Shown: positions 54,301-63,410, counted from the first letter of the stretch. The stretch: 64,000 nucleotides of DNA from Phallusia mammillata (GCA_003260075.1 QLIY01000257.1:62001-126000); one strand, 5' to 3'. Numbers and translations: made by a program. Notes: generated by a model not told the origin, from the letters alone.

Positions 54301-57300
54301 GACTAATTTAACCAACCAACCGCAAAAAATCTTGCTGTCAAAAACCGCCTTAAGTATGTTAGCGAACGGGTGTTTACCAAAAAATGCAAAACATGACTCC
54401 TGTAACTTAATTTCAGATTCAATGTCCGCTGTGTTGCTCAAGCAGTGGACAGTGTTACCCATACACCTGGAACGCCATTGGTCAGTAAAGTTGTTACCGT
54501 GGCAACCGACAGCGGCTTATGTCACAGCTCAATAGTTTCCGGAACTCCCCGCAACTTCCAGGCACAAAGTTTCATCGCAAACTTGCGTTACATTCCACCT
54601 ACTGCAGAAGAACACCCAAATACCATCCACATTTCGGTATGTATGATGGCTGTTGCCCCATGAAATTATTATTTCGGTAACACCGAGCTAGTTCTGTTGT
54701 TTTGCATATTAAGTATATTTTTGTACTGTATTTTGACGTACTGTATTTAAAGATCCGACATTTTACGCGTAAATTGCCGTTTATTGTGGCAAGACTTTTA
54801 TGCGCAATAAAACCATCTTGTTCAGGTGAAAATTCCCCACCAAGATGGAAGACTTCCTCTCATTTCCACAACCCAGTTCAGCAATTTAGAATTACTTCTC
54901 TCCAGATCAATTGATCAAAGTCAACACGTTTGTTCTAATCTTGCCTATTCGAATGACGGAAATGAGGAAAGCAATTTATCGACACATATTGGCGAATGTA
55001 AGTTGCAGATTGTACTTGTATGGTGTATTACATAGCATTAAACCAAATACTCGGCGCCAAAAATGGGAGGCATAAAATACACAATCGTTTCTATCAATTA
55101 GCAAGTTTTCTTAAAATCGCGTCAGGAGTAGTTGATAAAACTATAGTTGAACTGGTTGGTACTTCGTTACTATTTTCCTCATGTGCTTTTTCGTTTTATG
55201 TCCGTTTTTTTATAATGTTATGGTTGTCAATTTTGTACAGACTGAAGTATATTAAGCCTTTTACAGACCTCGGCTTCATCGGGAAAACTGATTACTCAAA
55301 GTTAACGTTTGGTCCTGGCTACGACAAACCATATCAGTTCGACCCAACCATACGTGAACCCCGAACAATCGATCTATACAAATATCTGAACCTGAAGAGT
55401 TGCACCTGGCAGTTCGATTCCTACTACAAAATGGACGCTTTGGTGCATTTTTGTCATGGCAAGGAAATTATCGACTATCAGGTACATTTTTTCGACTATG
55501 TTTCAATATGGGCCGTTTATTTTTTCGTGGCAATCTACTAAACTACATTAACAAAACATTGTAAAAAGCTGACACAGAATCTTATTCTCATCCGTTTTGC
55601 AGATTCGTGGTGCAGCCGCTTCCCAAACTACAGTCACTGTCCCACTCTACGTGTCATATGTGTATGTGCTGGCTCCCAGAGGTTGGGGATCTCTCAGCCA
55701 TCACACTGAAATGCAAGTCTCCTTCCGTTATCAAAACACGCAGTTCAGACACGGTAAGTTTGGTATCAATTAATTTTGAAAGGAAACCATTTAAGTCTAT
55801 TATATAGTTGTTTGGTAATTTGGTAGGAAACAACATATTTGACAGTACTTTTCTGGCAGGTGTCCGTACTGACGGGACCCCTACTGGAGCAATAAGAGTT
55901 GTCCAGATCAAAGCCGACAATGATGGACGACTTGTCTTTGAATTTGAAACACGTGCGAAGTTCCGCGGCCATTTTGTACTCAGTCATCGAACATTGCCAG
56001 ATCGAGTAAGTATCATCTCATTTTATTGGTACATTTAACTATAGTTTACTGTAATCACTTCAAGATATATACTGCTTATGTAATCTAACCAGATTTTACG
56101 AAACTTTCACACTGTTGAAATATTAAACGTTTTACTGAAATGAAAATAGTTTTCTTTATTTCAGTTAACTTAAAACGTTTTAGGTTGCCGTTATTTGAAA
56201 AACAAATTCTTTTTAGGTGTCGCGGATAGTCGCACCAGAAGGTATGAATATCGAATTCGAGCTGACCAACTTGTTTTCGGAAAACACGTACGACTCGCCC
56301 AACCAAAAGTGGAGGGCAGTAAGCACTTACAGTAGAAAGGATTATACAGGAAATTATGTAGTGGAGCTTATCCCATGTACAGTTTTACCCACACAGAAGT
56401 GGCAACCGACTGCAAATGGAAAAGATTCCCAGTGTTCAGCACGCGGACCGGAGAGGTGAGTTTTACACCTACAAAACACGAAATTGGACTTGATTTCCAG
56501 TTTGTAGAGCTCTTCTGGCAAATGTAATTTTATTCCGACGTTTCGACGTCCTATGCAGGTCGTCTTCATCAGGGTAAATAACACTGAATGCGACTAGTAC
56601 AGTGCACGATAAACAAAGGAAACAATTGAATGGAACGCAAGCACGTCACAACGCAACGAAAACACCGCGCGATAACGAATGATTGGGCCTCTAATCTTTA
56701 AGCAGGTGCCTGTAGCACGCTGGAAGCATCACGTCTGTTTTGATGTTCATTGTGTTGCCCCGTTGGTGAATATTCCATGACTCAAGAAATAGTCTTTTCC
56801 TGTAGTCAGGCTCCCGGGCCACAACAGACGCCGCATTGAAATCAATACGGTGGCTTTGTGATACCGCGTGATTGGAAAGGGCCGACTTCTTCGCGTCGTT
56901 GTTGGCAACATCCCGTTGATGTTCTTTTCGGCTGGTGTTGAGTGACCTTCCAGTCTCCCTGTTATTTACCCTGATGAAGACGACCTGTATAGGACGTCGA
57001 AACGTCGGAATAAAATTACATTTGCCAGAAGAGCTGTACAAACTGGATATTATGCCTGGCAGCAATAGCTTATACTGGACTTGATTTGATTATTGCTCTT
57101 TGATGCACTTTTATCGTTTTTAAAGTTTGCTCATGCAAGTTTCAAAACGATAACGGTTTTGTCAAGATTTTATTTTTATTTGTAACGATTTTTATTTTTC
57201 CACACAGGTTCGAAATCCACATCGAATTTCAGCAGGCGAATCGACCAGTACCTGTCGTGTACACACTTGAAACCCAGTTCCAGTTGTGTAACAACGAAAA

Positions 57301-60229
57301 AGTTTTCATGATGGATCCGCAAACGTACGACAATAATATGAAGGAGCTGGACTACACTGGTACCTACTCTAAAGGTACGTAAACTTTTTGTTACGTGCCG
57401 GAAATGATATAATAGAGAAGCTTTTTTCAATTCACTTGGTTTCTGCTATGAAATTAGGTTTGATAACTTTTCCAAGTGAAGCTGCAAGTCATCCAGCGCA
57501 ATTTTACGTAAATGCACTTGATCAATTTAGTAAATCGCGTCTAATGCGAGTGAAATGTTTTCGTTTGCGTATTTTGTGTTCTGTCTAAACCGTAATTTTA
57601 TCACCTCATTTGGTTCTAAGAGTTTACTGTTGTCTCTGCAGGCCAAACTATATTCGGACGGGTATTCTGGACTCCTGACCAGGACCTTAAAAATGCGTAT
57701 CGTCTTCAGCTGGAGAAGGTTTATCTATGTACGGGAAAAGATGGATATATTCCCTATTTCGATCCAAGCGGAGAAATATACGAAAAAGGTCCACAGTATG
57801 GCTGTATTGAACCCAACAAAAACCTTCAACACCGATTCCTGTTATTGGTAATTGCATCAACATGTTTGATGAAATATGTCGAAAAACGATTACATTTGTA
57901 ACCATGGCATTTTTTAGGATCGTTCGAATCGCGTTGGAGAGGACCGCTTGTTTCATGATGTACCGTTCGGTGCTTACTTCGCATCAGATCGACCAGATTT
58001 TGCTTCAATGCGTGACGTGCCCGGGGTTGATGGATTCCTGATAAATGTGGATGCCTTGTACAAAGTGGAGGCCGGTCATCAGTGGTATATACAGGTCAGT
58101 TTGATAAAAGTTTAACAATAACAAGTCACAATGTTGTTATGGGTCCCCTTTCTATGAACGCTGGTTTGTGATACGCGTTTGGTCAAGAAAGAATGCTTCA
58201 AATTTGGGCAGATGTTAGTTATTAATACAAATTTGATCCTCCTGAAGTTTGACCCCGAATGACCCAACGATTTACCCACAGGCCCCCAAAACGTATTTTT
58301 TTAAAAAAACGGGTGTATTGACTAAAGTTCATGAGCTAAAAGTTTTATGCTTTGTTGTTTGGTGCAATGTAAGATATTTTAAAGAATTTTGTACCTCAAA
58401 AAAGATTTACACATTTTCACCCCTAAACCCCAAAATAATCGTTTCTGTCTGACGCTGGTTTGTTAAACGCGTTTGGCCAAGAAAAAGTGCTTCAAATTTG
58501 CACAGATGTTAGTTATTGATACAAATTTGATCCTTCTGAAGTTTGACCCCAAATGACCCAGCGGTTCACCCACAGACCCCCAAAACGTTTTTTTTTACTG
58601 AGAGTTTTATGCTTTGTTGGTTGGTGCAATGTAAGGTATTCTAAAGAATCTTGTAACTTTTTCTTGGATTCACCCATTTTCACGTTTTTGCACAGCAATG
58701 CTTTGTCGTTTTATTAAATTATCACACACATTTTCAGTTTCGGAAAATTGTGTTTAAAAACTGACCTTGGACGACAATATCAAGGTCAAAGCATGAGATT
58801 AAATGGAAAGTATTTTTCCGTTTTTTTTACTGTTTTTTGGTAATTATATGACAATAATGATGCAAATAAAATACGAACAAAACTTTTTAAAGTTAGGTGA
58901 AGCTTTCTGAAAGTTTTTTCTTTAAGAATCTAAAAATAACCGAAACATTTGTTTACCGTACACACGTGTGGCGACCCATTCGTATTTGCTTGCAAAAACA
59001 ATCATATGTGTAGATCAAATGATGTGTATAGTAAATTGGTAAATATGATATAAAATACATAAAATGGAAGTATATTAGAAAGCCACCTTTCTAGTTTTAA
59101 ATGTTTTTCTTTAAAAACAAGTACTTGTTTGCTATCGTTGCCACTGTTTTGAAGTGCGCCAGGCTTAGCTTGAAGAAAAAGTGGCGTGACCATCATTGCC
59201 GTATAGTTACTTAGGTGTACTTTATTGCAACAGTTTCTAATGTCAATGGTAAAATATTGGGGTACTTTACTTAAACCCCCCCCCCTATGTGTAGATCAAA
59301 TGATGTGTATAGTAAATTGGTAAATATGATATAAAATACATAAAATGGAAGTATATTAGAAAGCCACCTTTCTAGTTTTAAATGTTTTTCTTTAAAAACA
59401 AGTACTTGTTTGCTATCGTTGCCACTGTTTTGAAATGCGCCAGGCTTAGCTTGAAGAAAAAGTGGCGTGACCATCATTGCCGTATAGTGTCTTAGGTGTA
59501 TTTGATTGCAAACGTTTCTAATGTCAATGGTAAAATATTGGGGTACTTTACTTAATTTAAATTGTTGACTGTATGTTTCAACAGGTTGTTTACGTGATTA
59601 GCCCGGATCACATGATGCCTCGTGTCAGGCGTTCAGCAATGTTTGATTTTCACCCCGCTGCAAAAAGCCGCAGACGCCGAAGCGCAAGTCGTAACGCGTT
59701 TAACACGGGCTGGCTCGACGGGAAAAGTCAACAAAACGGAACAAACATGCGCGGAATATTAATTGACGAAGAGAAAATTGACGGCTCGGTCAACACTGTG
59801 GCCATCGCGAGCGCTGTCGCCGCCATCGTCTTGCTTTTTATCATCGCTGTAACCTGCTTTTGCTGTACAGCTAAAAAGCGACGGCAACGGCAAAAGGAGC
59901 GGGATTTGGAAATGCTTCAACGTAAGAAAGTTGACATGGACAACGACAATAGCGGGACAGATAGGAAGCACGTGGCAAAGGTTGTGAGCTTGTCGGACAA
60001 ATATGCTGATGGCGATGAACTTGACAAAAACTATCGATACAATAAAGTGCGCGTGTCCAATGTGAATTTAAATAACTGTGAGACACCGCTGATGATGTCA
60101 TCACGCAACACAAGTAAGCCAAACAACAAAAAATCTGTCACCAAACCACTGCTGCGTAATCGTGGATTGGACATTCAAATAGTAAATAATCTAAAAGATG
60201 ACGATTCCGAATCAGGAACGGAAGTTTAA
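10944..60229 (+). CDS. FRAS1: FRAS1 orthologue, complete, 77 exons, about 4066 aa
   Basis: FRAS1 is a giant type I membrane protein of the sub-epithelial basement membrane. In vertebrates it forms a ternary complex with FREM1 and FREM2 that anchors epidermis to mesenchyme, and its loss causes Fraser syndrome (established). I placed 77 coding exons with GT-AG borders and matching phases; they sum to 12,201 nt, a whole number of codons, close to the human length of about 4010 aa. Domain order is that of FRAS1: signal peptide, VWC modules, furin-like repeats, CSPG repeats, five Calx-beta domains, C-terminal region, one membrane helix and a tail ending GTEV. The VWC plus furin-like N-terminus separates FRAS1 from FREM1/2/3. 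Exon coordinates are given under the five block entries that follow. The start ATG has a ccaccATG context and opens a hydrophobic leader. One exon start (exon 17) is duplicated by an apparent assembly fault. Confidence in identity is very high; a few splice borders could shift slightly. Confidence 0.96.
13108..13267. repeat. Direct duplication around poly-C
   Basis: An identical 47-bp segment occurs at 13108-13154 and 13221-13267. The first copy continues for 56 bp of unrelated sequence before the ten-C run at 13211-13220; the second starts immediately after the run. Confidence 0.9.
17333..17459. repeat. Direct duplication around poly-C
   Basis: A 57-bp segment at 17333-17389 recurs at 17402-17459 with one substitution. 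The 13-C run between them (17390-17402) equals ten inserted C plus C residues belonging to the two copies. Confidence 0.9.
21293..21403. repeat. Direct duplication around poly-C
   Basis: A 48-bp segment at 21293-21340 is repeated without change at 21356-21403. A ten-C run occupies 21346-21355. Confidence 0.9.
26784..27103. mobile_element. hAT-like MITE in FRAS1 intron 12
   Basis: The ends are caggggtgggcaacct and the inverse aggttgcccatccctg, the well-known terminal signature of hAT elements. The flanks gggtatga (26776-26783) and gggtatgg (27104-27111) look like an 8-bp target duplication with one later change. The interior contains several cggcccgc motifs and has no coding capacity. Length 320 bp. 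Confidence 0.88.
28040..28198. repeat. Direct duplication around poly-C spanning the exon 15 donor
   Basis: A 48-bp segment at 28040-28087 recurs identically at 28151-28198. It includes the last nine bases of FRAS1 exon 15 and its GT donor, so a second, non-functional copy of the splice junction lies in the intron. The run 28140-28152 fits ten inserted C. Confidence 0.9.
28791..29134 (+). repeat. Direct duplication around poly-G containing a truncated copy of FRAS1 exon 17
   Basis: Copy one is 28791-28959 and copy two 28970-29134, with ten G at 28960-28969. Each carries the intron end, the AG acceptor and the first 41 bases of exon 17 (CHESCGNCVGPTN). Copy one has no donor and ends in the G-run; copy two continues into the full exon. 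The copies differ by a 4-bp indel and several substitutions (about 5%). Confidence 0.92.
30251..30390. repeat. Direct duplication around poly-G next to the exon 19 donor
   Basis: A 41-42-bp segment beginning just after the FRAS1 exon 19 donor occurs at 30251-30291 and 30349-30390 with a one-base indel. Ten G occupy 30336-30345. About 44 bp of extra sequence lies between the first copy and the run. Confidence 0.85.
31763..31837. other. 75-base G homopolymer in FRAS1 intron 24
   Basis: An uninterrupted run of about 75 G. Flanking sequences are unique with no duplication that I can see. It is most simply a scaffold gap of estimated size filled with G, or a sequencing artefact. The proline-rich and glycine-rich open frames across it are not genes. 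Confidence 0.9.
33930..34101. repeat. Direct duplication around poly-G in FRAS1 intron 29
   Basis: About 81 bp at 33930-34010 recurs at 34021-34101 with a handful of differences near its start. Ten G lie between (34011-34020). Confidence 0.9.
37877..37964. other. 88-base G homopolymer in FRAS1 intron 36
   Basis: An uninterrupted run of about 88 G, 54 bases upstream of exon 37. Flanks show no clear duplication. Probably a filled gap. Confidence 0.9.
39229..39253. repeat. (TTTG)n microsatellite in FRAS1 intron 40
   Basis: About six perfect copies of a tttg unit. Simple repeat with no further significance seen. Confidence 0.85.
41504..41615. repeat. Direct duplication around poly-G
   Basis: A 48-bp segment at 41504-41551 is repeated identically at 41568-41615. 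Ten G at 41552-41561. Confidence 0.9.
41942..42156. repeat. Direct duplication around poly-G
   Basis: About 102 bp at 41942-42044 recurs at 42056-42156 with one substitution and a one-base indel. Ten G at 42045-42054. Confidence 0.9.
48278..48334. other. 57-base G homopolymer in FRAS1 intron 52
   Basis: An uninterrupted run of about 57 G with unique flanks. Probably a filled gap rather than genomic sequence. Confidence 0.88.
48809..53556 (+). other. FRAS1: FRAS1 exons 53-65: five Calx-beta domains
   Basis: Exons: 48809-48970, 49242-49362, 49431-49556, 50305-50448, 50592-50713, 50898-50996, 51231-51374, 51489-51636, 51718-51923, 52163-52319, 52830-52948, 53144-53248, 53389-53556 (about residues 2585-3191). 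Each domain shows the Calx-beta hallmarks: an E-(D/E)-x-G start strand, a central G-x-D-(Y/F) and an acidic calcium-type segment (INDDETFEGLESF, IIDDSLFEDSEEF, LDDSQSPTVEGNESF, IVDDAIYEASEGF, SNEDTEWHETF). I count five domains, as in vertebrate FRAS1. Calx-beta folds can bind calcium; retention of the acidic clusters suggests at least some do here. Confidence 0.93.
49565..49965. mobile_element. hAT-like MITE inserted at the FRAS1 exon 55 splice donor
   Basis: The ends are tagggatgggcc and the inverse ggcacatcccta. The 8-bp target duplication gttggtac is perfect (49557-49564 and 49966-49973). The left copy of that duplication begins with the GT donor of exon 55 (exon end 49556), so the transposon lies eight bases into the intron. 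The interior is rich in palindromic ctcggccgag motifs and has no coding capacity. Confidence 0.9.
56537..56572 (-). ncRNA. Hammerhead-ribozyme-like core in the left PLE arm
   Basis: On the minus strand CTGATGA (56572-56566) is followed by one A, an 8-bp hairpin stem GACGACCT/AGGACGTC (one A-A mismatch, GCAT loop), then GAAA (56544-56541) and CGTC. This matches the order of hammerhead core elements. Penelope-like elements are known to carry hammerheads in their terminal repeats. Helices I and III are not clear, so activity is unproven. Confidence 0.55.
56971..57008 (+). ncRNA. Hammerhead-ribozyme-like core in the right PLE arm
   Basis: The plus-strand mirror of the left-arm motif: CTGATGA at 56971-56977, stem GACGACCT (56979-56986) with loop GTAT and AGGACGTC (56991-56998), then GAAA (56999-57002) and CGTC. 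It keeps the same core with one change in the loop. Confidence 0.55.
58159..58690. repeat. Diverged tandem duplication in FRAS1 intron 76
   Basis: A unit starting at 58159 (cgctggtttgt) is repeated from 58453, a spacing of 294 bp. Conserved parts include gttagttattraatacaaatttgatcc, the block aagtttgacccc, and ttttatgctttgttg further on. The copies have point changes and an internal deletion, so the event is older than the homopolymer-linked duplications. Confidence 0.85.
59005..59555. repeat. Direct duplication (about 270 bp) around poly-C in FRAS1 intron 76
   Basis: The segment 59005-59275 recurs at 59286-59555 with few substitutions. Ten C lie at 59276-59285. This is the longest of the homopolymer-linked pairs and ends 29 bases before the last FRAS1 exon. 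Confidence 0.92.
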
Positions 60230-61219
60230 AGTTTTCAGTGGTAGTTCACTGATAAATGCTTGTATTGCAGTCTTAGCTACAAACGCGCCAGATGTTTCGC
60301 AAATCTAACGCTCCAAGAGCCCGGTGGTTAAAATATTTTTGACTGATGTTTTTTTGTATATTACACATCACTTTTAGGTAATGGGCTTACGAGTGACGTC
60401 ATTTTCTTGCCTTGTGCCTCACGTGTGACGTCACGAGTTTGAGTAGTTGCCCGAAAATTTGTAGTCTTGGTACATCGGGATTTTATGTGTGATGACGTCG
60501 CAGGGACGCATTGAGATGACGTCAATGATCTCTACCTCCTGTGTTATTGCCCGAAAAAAATTCCAAATATATGCAAATGATTCGGTTTTTGACAAAATTG
60601 GGGGTTGTGTTGTTTACCTGCATTCTAGTTTTTAAACAAATGGTGATCCATTGGCCCACCTCAATCTTACCAACCAGCATTTTAGCGTAAGACATACTAC
60701 GTGCTTCTGCGTCAGCGACAGTTTATTTATAAAACTTTTATTTTTATTTTGTTTTTCTGTAAATTGATCGCGACACAGCATATTTCACTAGCAACTTTTA
60801 ATCACGTGTTATTGACGCTTGTTGTTATTTGCGTTGCAACAATCAACATTTTCTCGTGTTTTTCCGCCGTGTTATTATGTCTTATTGCGGCCGATTTCCC
60901 ACCAACCTATCCTTTGTTTTTTCTTGTGATTCGCATACGTCGTTTTTCGTGTATCATATTTATTTTTTCGTCATGTTACCTGCTAATGTTTTTGTAATGA
61001 TTTTCATCAGTGCTTGATGCGTCTGATATTAAACTTCCTGGATATGGATTATGAGAGGTGCTCGTATAAATTGGACAAACATGTTAGTCTAGTTACAGGT
61101 CTTAACAGAACAAACTCTGAATCCATGTGTTTTGATTTCGAAAGGTGAAATGCTAGCAGAGAACTGACAACGTATTATCTACCGCTGTTCACAAACTACA
61201 ATCATACATGGGTAGAACA
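60230..61219. other. Convergent 3' interval between FRAS1 and the peroxidase gene
   Basis: About 1 kb follows the FRAS1 stop before the poly(A) signal of the opposite gene. It must hold the FRAS1 3' UTR. I see no canonical plus-strand AATAAA; an ATTAAA at 61028-61033 is the only variant I would suggest. Four tgacgtc motifs cluster at 60394-60524. No coding exon is apparent. Confidence 0.5.
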
Positions 61220-61225
61220 TTTATT
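61220..61225 (-). terminator. Poly(A) signal of the glutathione peroxidase gene
   Basis: AATAAA on the minus strand, about 105 bases beyond the SECIS element and about 205 bases beyond the stop codon, a normal position for cleavage and polyadenylation of this short 3' UTR. Confidence 0.7.
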
Positions 61226-61329
61226 GTGACAAACCCGCGAATGCCTTGCAAGTAACTTAAGCGTTGTTGCAATGATACGAGGTCAACGAATCGTCGCACT
61301 GCATGACAATTCGCAACTACGCATCGAAC

Positions 61330-61376
61330 ATCCAATTTTGTTCAGCTTCCGAAGAACTTTAAAACAAAATTTTCAT
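61330..61376 (-). ncRNA. SECIS element in the peroxidase 3' UTR
   Basis: On the minus strand ATGA (61376-61373) and GGAT (61333-61330) can form the SECIS non-Watson-Crick quartet. It is closed by a perfect AATTTTGTT/AACAAAATT helix. Above it lies an unpaired AAA on the 5' side, then a small hairpin with a TTCG tetraloop, the layout of a type II SECIS. It starts 55 bases after the stop codon. SECIS elements recruit SBP2 and eEFSec to decode UGA as selenocysteine. Confidence 0.85.
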
Positions 61377-61431
61377 ATACGCAACAAGCAAATATCAGTG
61401 AGCAGGGTATGAACGGTTTGTGTCGTCATCA

Positions 61432-62703
61432 TCATTCTTGTGATGATGCTCTAAGGCGGAGCAATTGTTCGACGTCCTCAATCAAGATTGGTGAGTCCGG
61501 TGAAACGTTGTGGTTGTAACGCCTGTGAAAATACCAATTAGCAACTGCTACCATAGTGTGAAAAAACGGGCTGCTCTGAAATACACAATTTAGGCAACTG
61601 TGACTAGGTATGCAATGTCTAATAACTAGGAATATAAGCGCAGTCAATTTCATCAATGTAGGAGGGGCAATTTACTTAAAGTTAGGCTCTATTTATTAAA
61701 ATTGATTGCTTGAATTGTATGTTTTAAATAACACATTGCCAGTTCTAGTTGGCGAAGATAGTATGTTTTAGAGCAGCCCTGGCCAAAATGTTATTTTTGT
61801 GCAGATGAACGTTTTATCTGGATGCTATAAAACAAGATGTTTTAGATTCAAACAAAACCGACATTATACTAATTCGCACCTATGCATATATCCGTTGTGG
61901 TCAACTAAGAACTTGTGGTAATTCCATTCAATATCCGTTGGTTCAATTGGGTCATAAAACAGTCGTTCCTTAGATGCGAAGGATGATGTTACAATATTGC
62001 ACTGGCCCTGTAAAGGTAACGATTGGAATATAATTTAAAGTTGGTTTAATTTGCAAAAAAGTAATGTTCACCTTCATAAACTTAAATAACGGGTGTGCAT
62101 CATTGCCGTTTACATTTAGCTTTTGGAAAATTGGAAAATTCGGTCGAAACCCATTTCCTGGTCGAACGTGTTCCAAGATTGAAAGAATTTCGTCATTTCT
62201 ACCGGGCTCCTGCGAAAAGATTTTTTTTACATTTTGGTATTGTTGCGACTCAGCACCAACAAAACGATATTATAGTAATGACGATTATATTAAAAAAAGC
62301 TAATGGTACCTGAAGTCCAAATTGGTTGCATGGGAAACCGAGGACGGTTAATCCTTCGCGTTGCTGCAGTGCATTAAGTGGCCTGTATTGCCAATTCGCT
62401 CCTCAAAAAGATGCGACATTGACAATAAGTAGAACGTCCCCTTATTAAACCAAAGAATATAGGTTATATAAAACTCTTGACGTCCAACGTAGACGTTAAT
62501 GCAAAATTTAGTGACCCACCTCGAAATTGCGAAAGAGCCACTTCGGTGTTGTTTTGCAATGTTACAAATCGATAGTCTTCATCATAAATGGTTAACTTTG
62601 ACTTGAAGCATTTTGCCCTCTGCTTCGCGATGCGGTGACTATTCGCTGGAAAACTGCACAATAAGGCGATGACGCCCAGTAAAAGAGTTTTATACACCTC
62701 CAT
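61432..62703 (-). CDS. GPX3: Secreted selenocysteine glutathione peroxidase (GPX3-like), 5 exons
   Basis: Reduces hydrogen peroxide and organic hydroperoxides with glutathione or another thiol. Exons in transcript order: 62703-62520, 62440-62310, 62209-62072, 62007-61880, 61522-61432; 672 nt, 223 aa, against about 226 for human GPX3. Residues 1-22 (MEVYKTLLLGVIALLCSFP) form a signal peptide, which points to an extracellular enzyme. The catalytic motif is NVASFUGANWQY with U encoded by TGA at 62405-62403 (residue 74; human GPX3 has Sec73). The other active-site residues are present: Gln105 in CNQFGLQEPG and Trp179-Asn180 in IEWNY. It keeps the longer tetramer-type loop (RPGNGFRPNFPIFQKLNVNG), which GPX4 lacks. 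A SECIS lies downstream. An earlier in-frame ATG at 62748 exists, but 62703 gives the better signal peptide. An ordinary gene finder would stop at the TGA and miss or split this gene. Confidence 0.93.
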
Positions 62704-63410
62704 TGGTCCAATGGCCTCCGGCCAGCAGAGCAAATAATGTGATAACAACGGCGATTTTTTTGCTCTAAAAAAATTGATAAATTACAATTCTTCTGGATAA
62801 AAATGTTCCATCTAATTTTTCATTTAATTTCGACAATTAGATGATTTTACACAACTTCAACAATTGCGTCTTGCTGTCTACTCAACGAGGCAATACACGC
62901 GGGTAGCAACTCAGACTTTCTGCAAACAGCTTGTTTGTTCGTCTACTGATTTCATGCTGACACAAAGAAGTTACTGTCCGTCTTGTTTGCTTGAACTACT
63001 TTGACATTTAGCTCCATTCACCTACTTTCCTTGCCTGCAGGAATAAAAGATTTCGTGTATGTTTTTTTAGTCCCGAATTTGCGCAAAAACAAGACTATAA
63101 GTACACCACTTACGAACGAATCTGTTTATGATTTGTATAAACAGGCAAACTGGTATCATTTTACCTCACGTTTTTCCGAACTCATGTTTTCTTGTTTTAT
63201 GGGTACACAAGCGTTTACCACAGAGCACAAACCACTACCAGTTATAGTCGTCCATTACGTCACAAGTGCAACCGTGAGAAGTGTTTTTCATGAACAGCTT
63301 TCTTTCGCAAGCCTATATGTTTTACAATTTCACATGATGCCAAGAATTCCTAAATAGGTCAAGAAGAACTTAAACGAAATGTTTTACAAAAAAGCAAATG
63401 AATTAAATCA
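62704..63410. other. Upstream region of the peroxidase gene, no other gene recognised
   Basis: It should contain the GPX promoter and 5' UTR (minus strand). A 118-codon plus-strand frame at 63001-63357 has no recognisable domain, and I treat it as chance or at most an exon of unknown nature. Confidence 0.4.

Larger units (their letters stand above)
56497..57075 (-). mobile_element. Penelope-like element remnant with inverted terminal repeats (FRAS1 intron 73)
   Basis: A minus-strand frame (about 56960 down to 56691) encodes ETGRSLNTSRKEHQRDV, then NHAVSQSHRIDF and RKRLFLESWNIH, which I recognise as the C-terminal part of the GIY-YIG endonuclease domain of Penelope-like retroelements, truncated upstream. 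It is enclosed by inverted repeats of about 92 bp (56493-56584 and 56960-57050). The flanks share the 12-bp direct repeat tggacttgattt (56485-56496 and 57076-57087), a likely target duplication. No reverse transcriptase remains, so the copy is dead. Confidence 0.85.
53733..60229 (+). other. FRAS1: FRAS1 exons 66-77: FRAS/FREM C-terminal region, membrane helix and tail
   Basis: Exons: 53733-53906, 53986-54101, 54417-54636, 54826-54997, 55267-55481, 55603-55753, 55860-56005, 56217-56455, 57208-57374, 57642-57847, 57918-58094, 59585-60229 (about residues 3192-4066). The region is strongly conserved with vertebrate FRAS1 (SPSPGYPLVCVTPCDP-like start, AKFRGHFVLSHRTLP, QTIFGRVFWTP, GVDGFLINVDALYKVEAGHQ). 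The last exon has RVRR-S (about 3865-3868) and RRRR-S (about 3881-3884) proprotein-convertase-type sites, a membrane helix at about 3923-3946 (TVAIASAVAAIVLLFIIAV) and a basic-start tail of about 120 residues. The final GTEV is a class I PDZ ligand, the motif by which vertebrate FRAS1 binds GRIP1. Confidence 0.95.

Noticed and set aside
63001-63357. 118-codon plus-strand frame upstream of the peroxidase gene
   Set aside because: No family resemblance and no neighbouring exons in phase. Too weak to call a gene.
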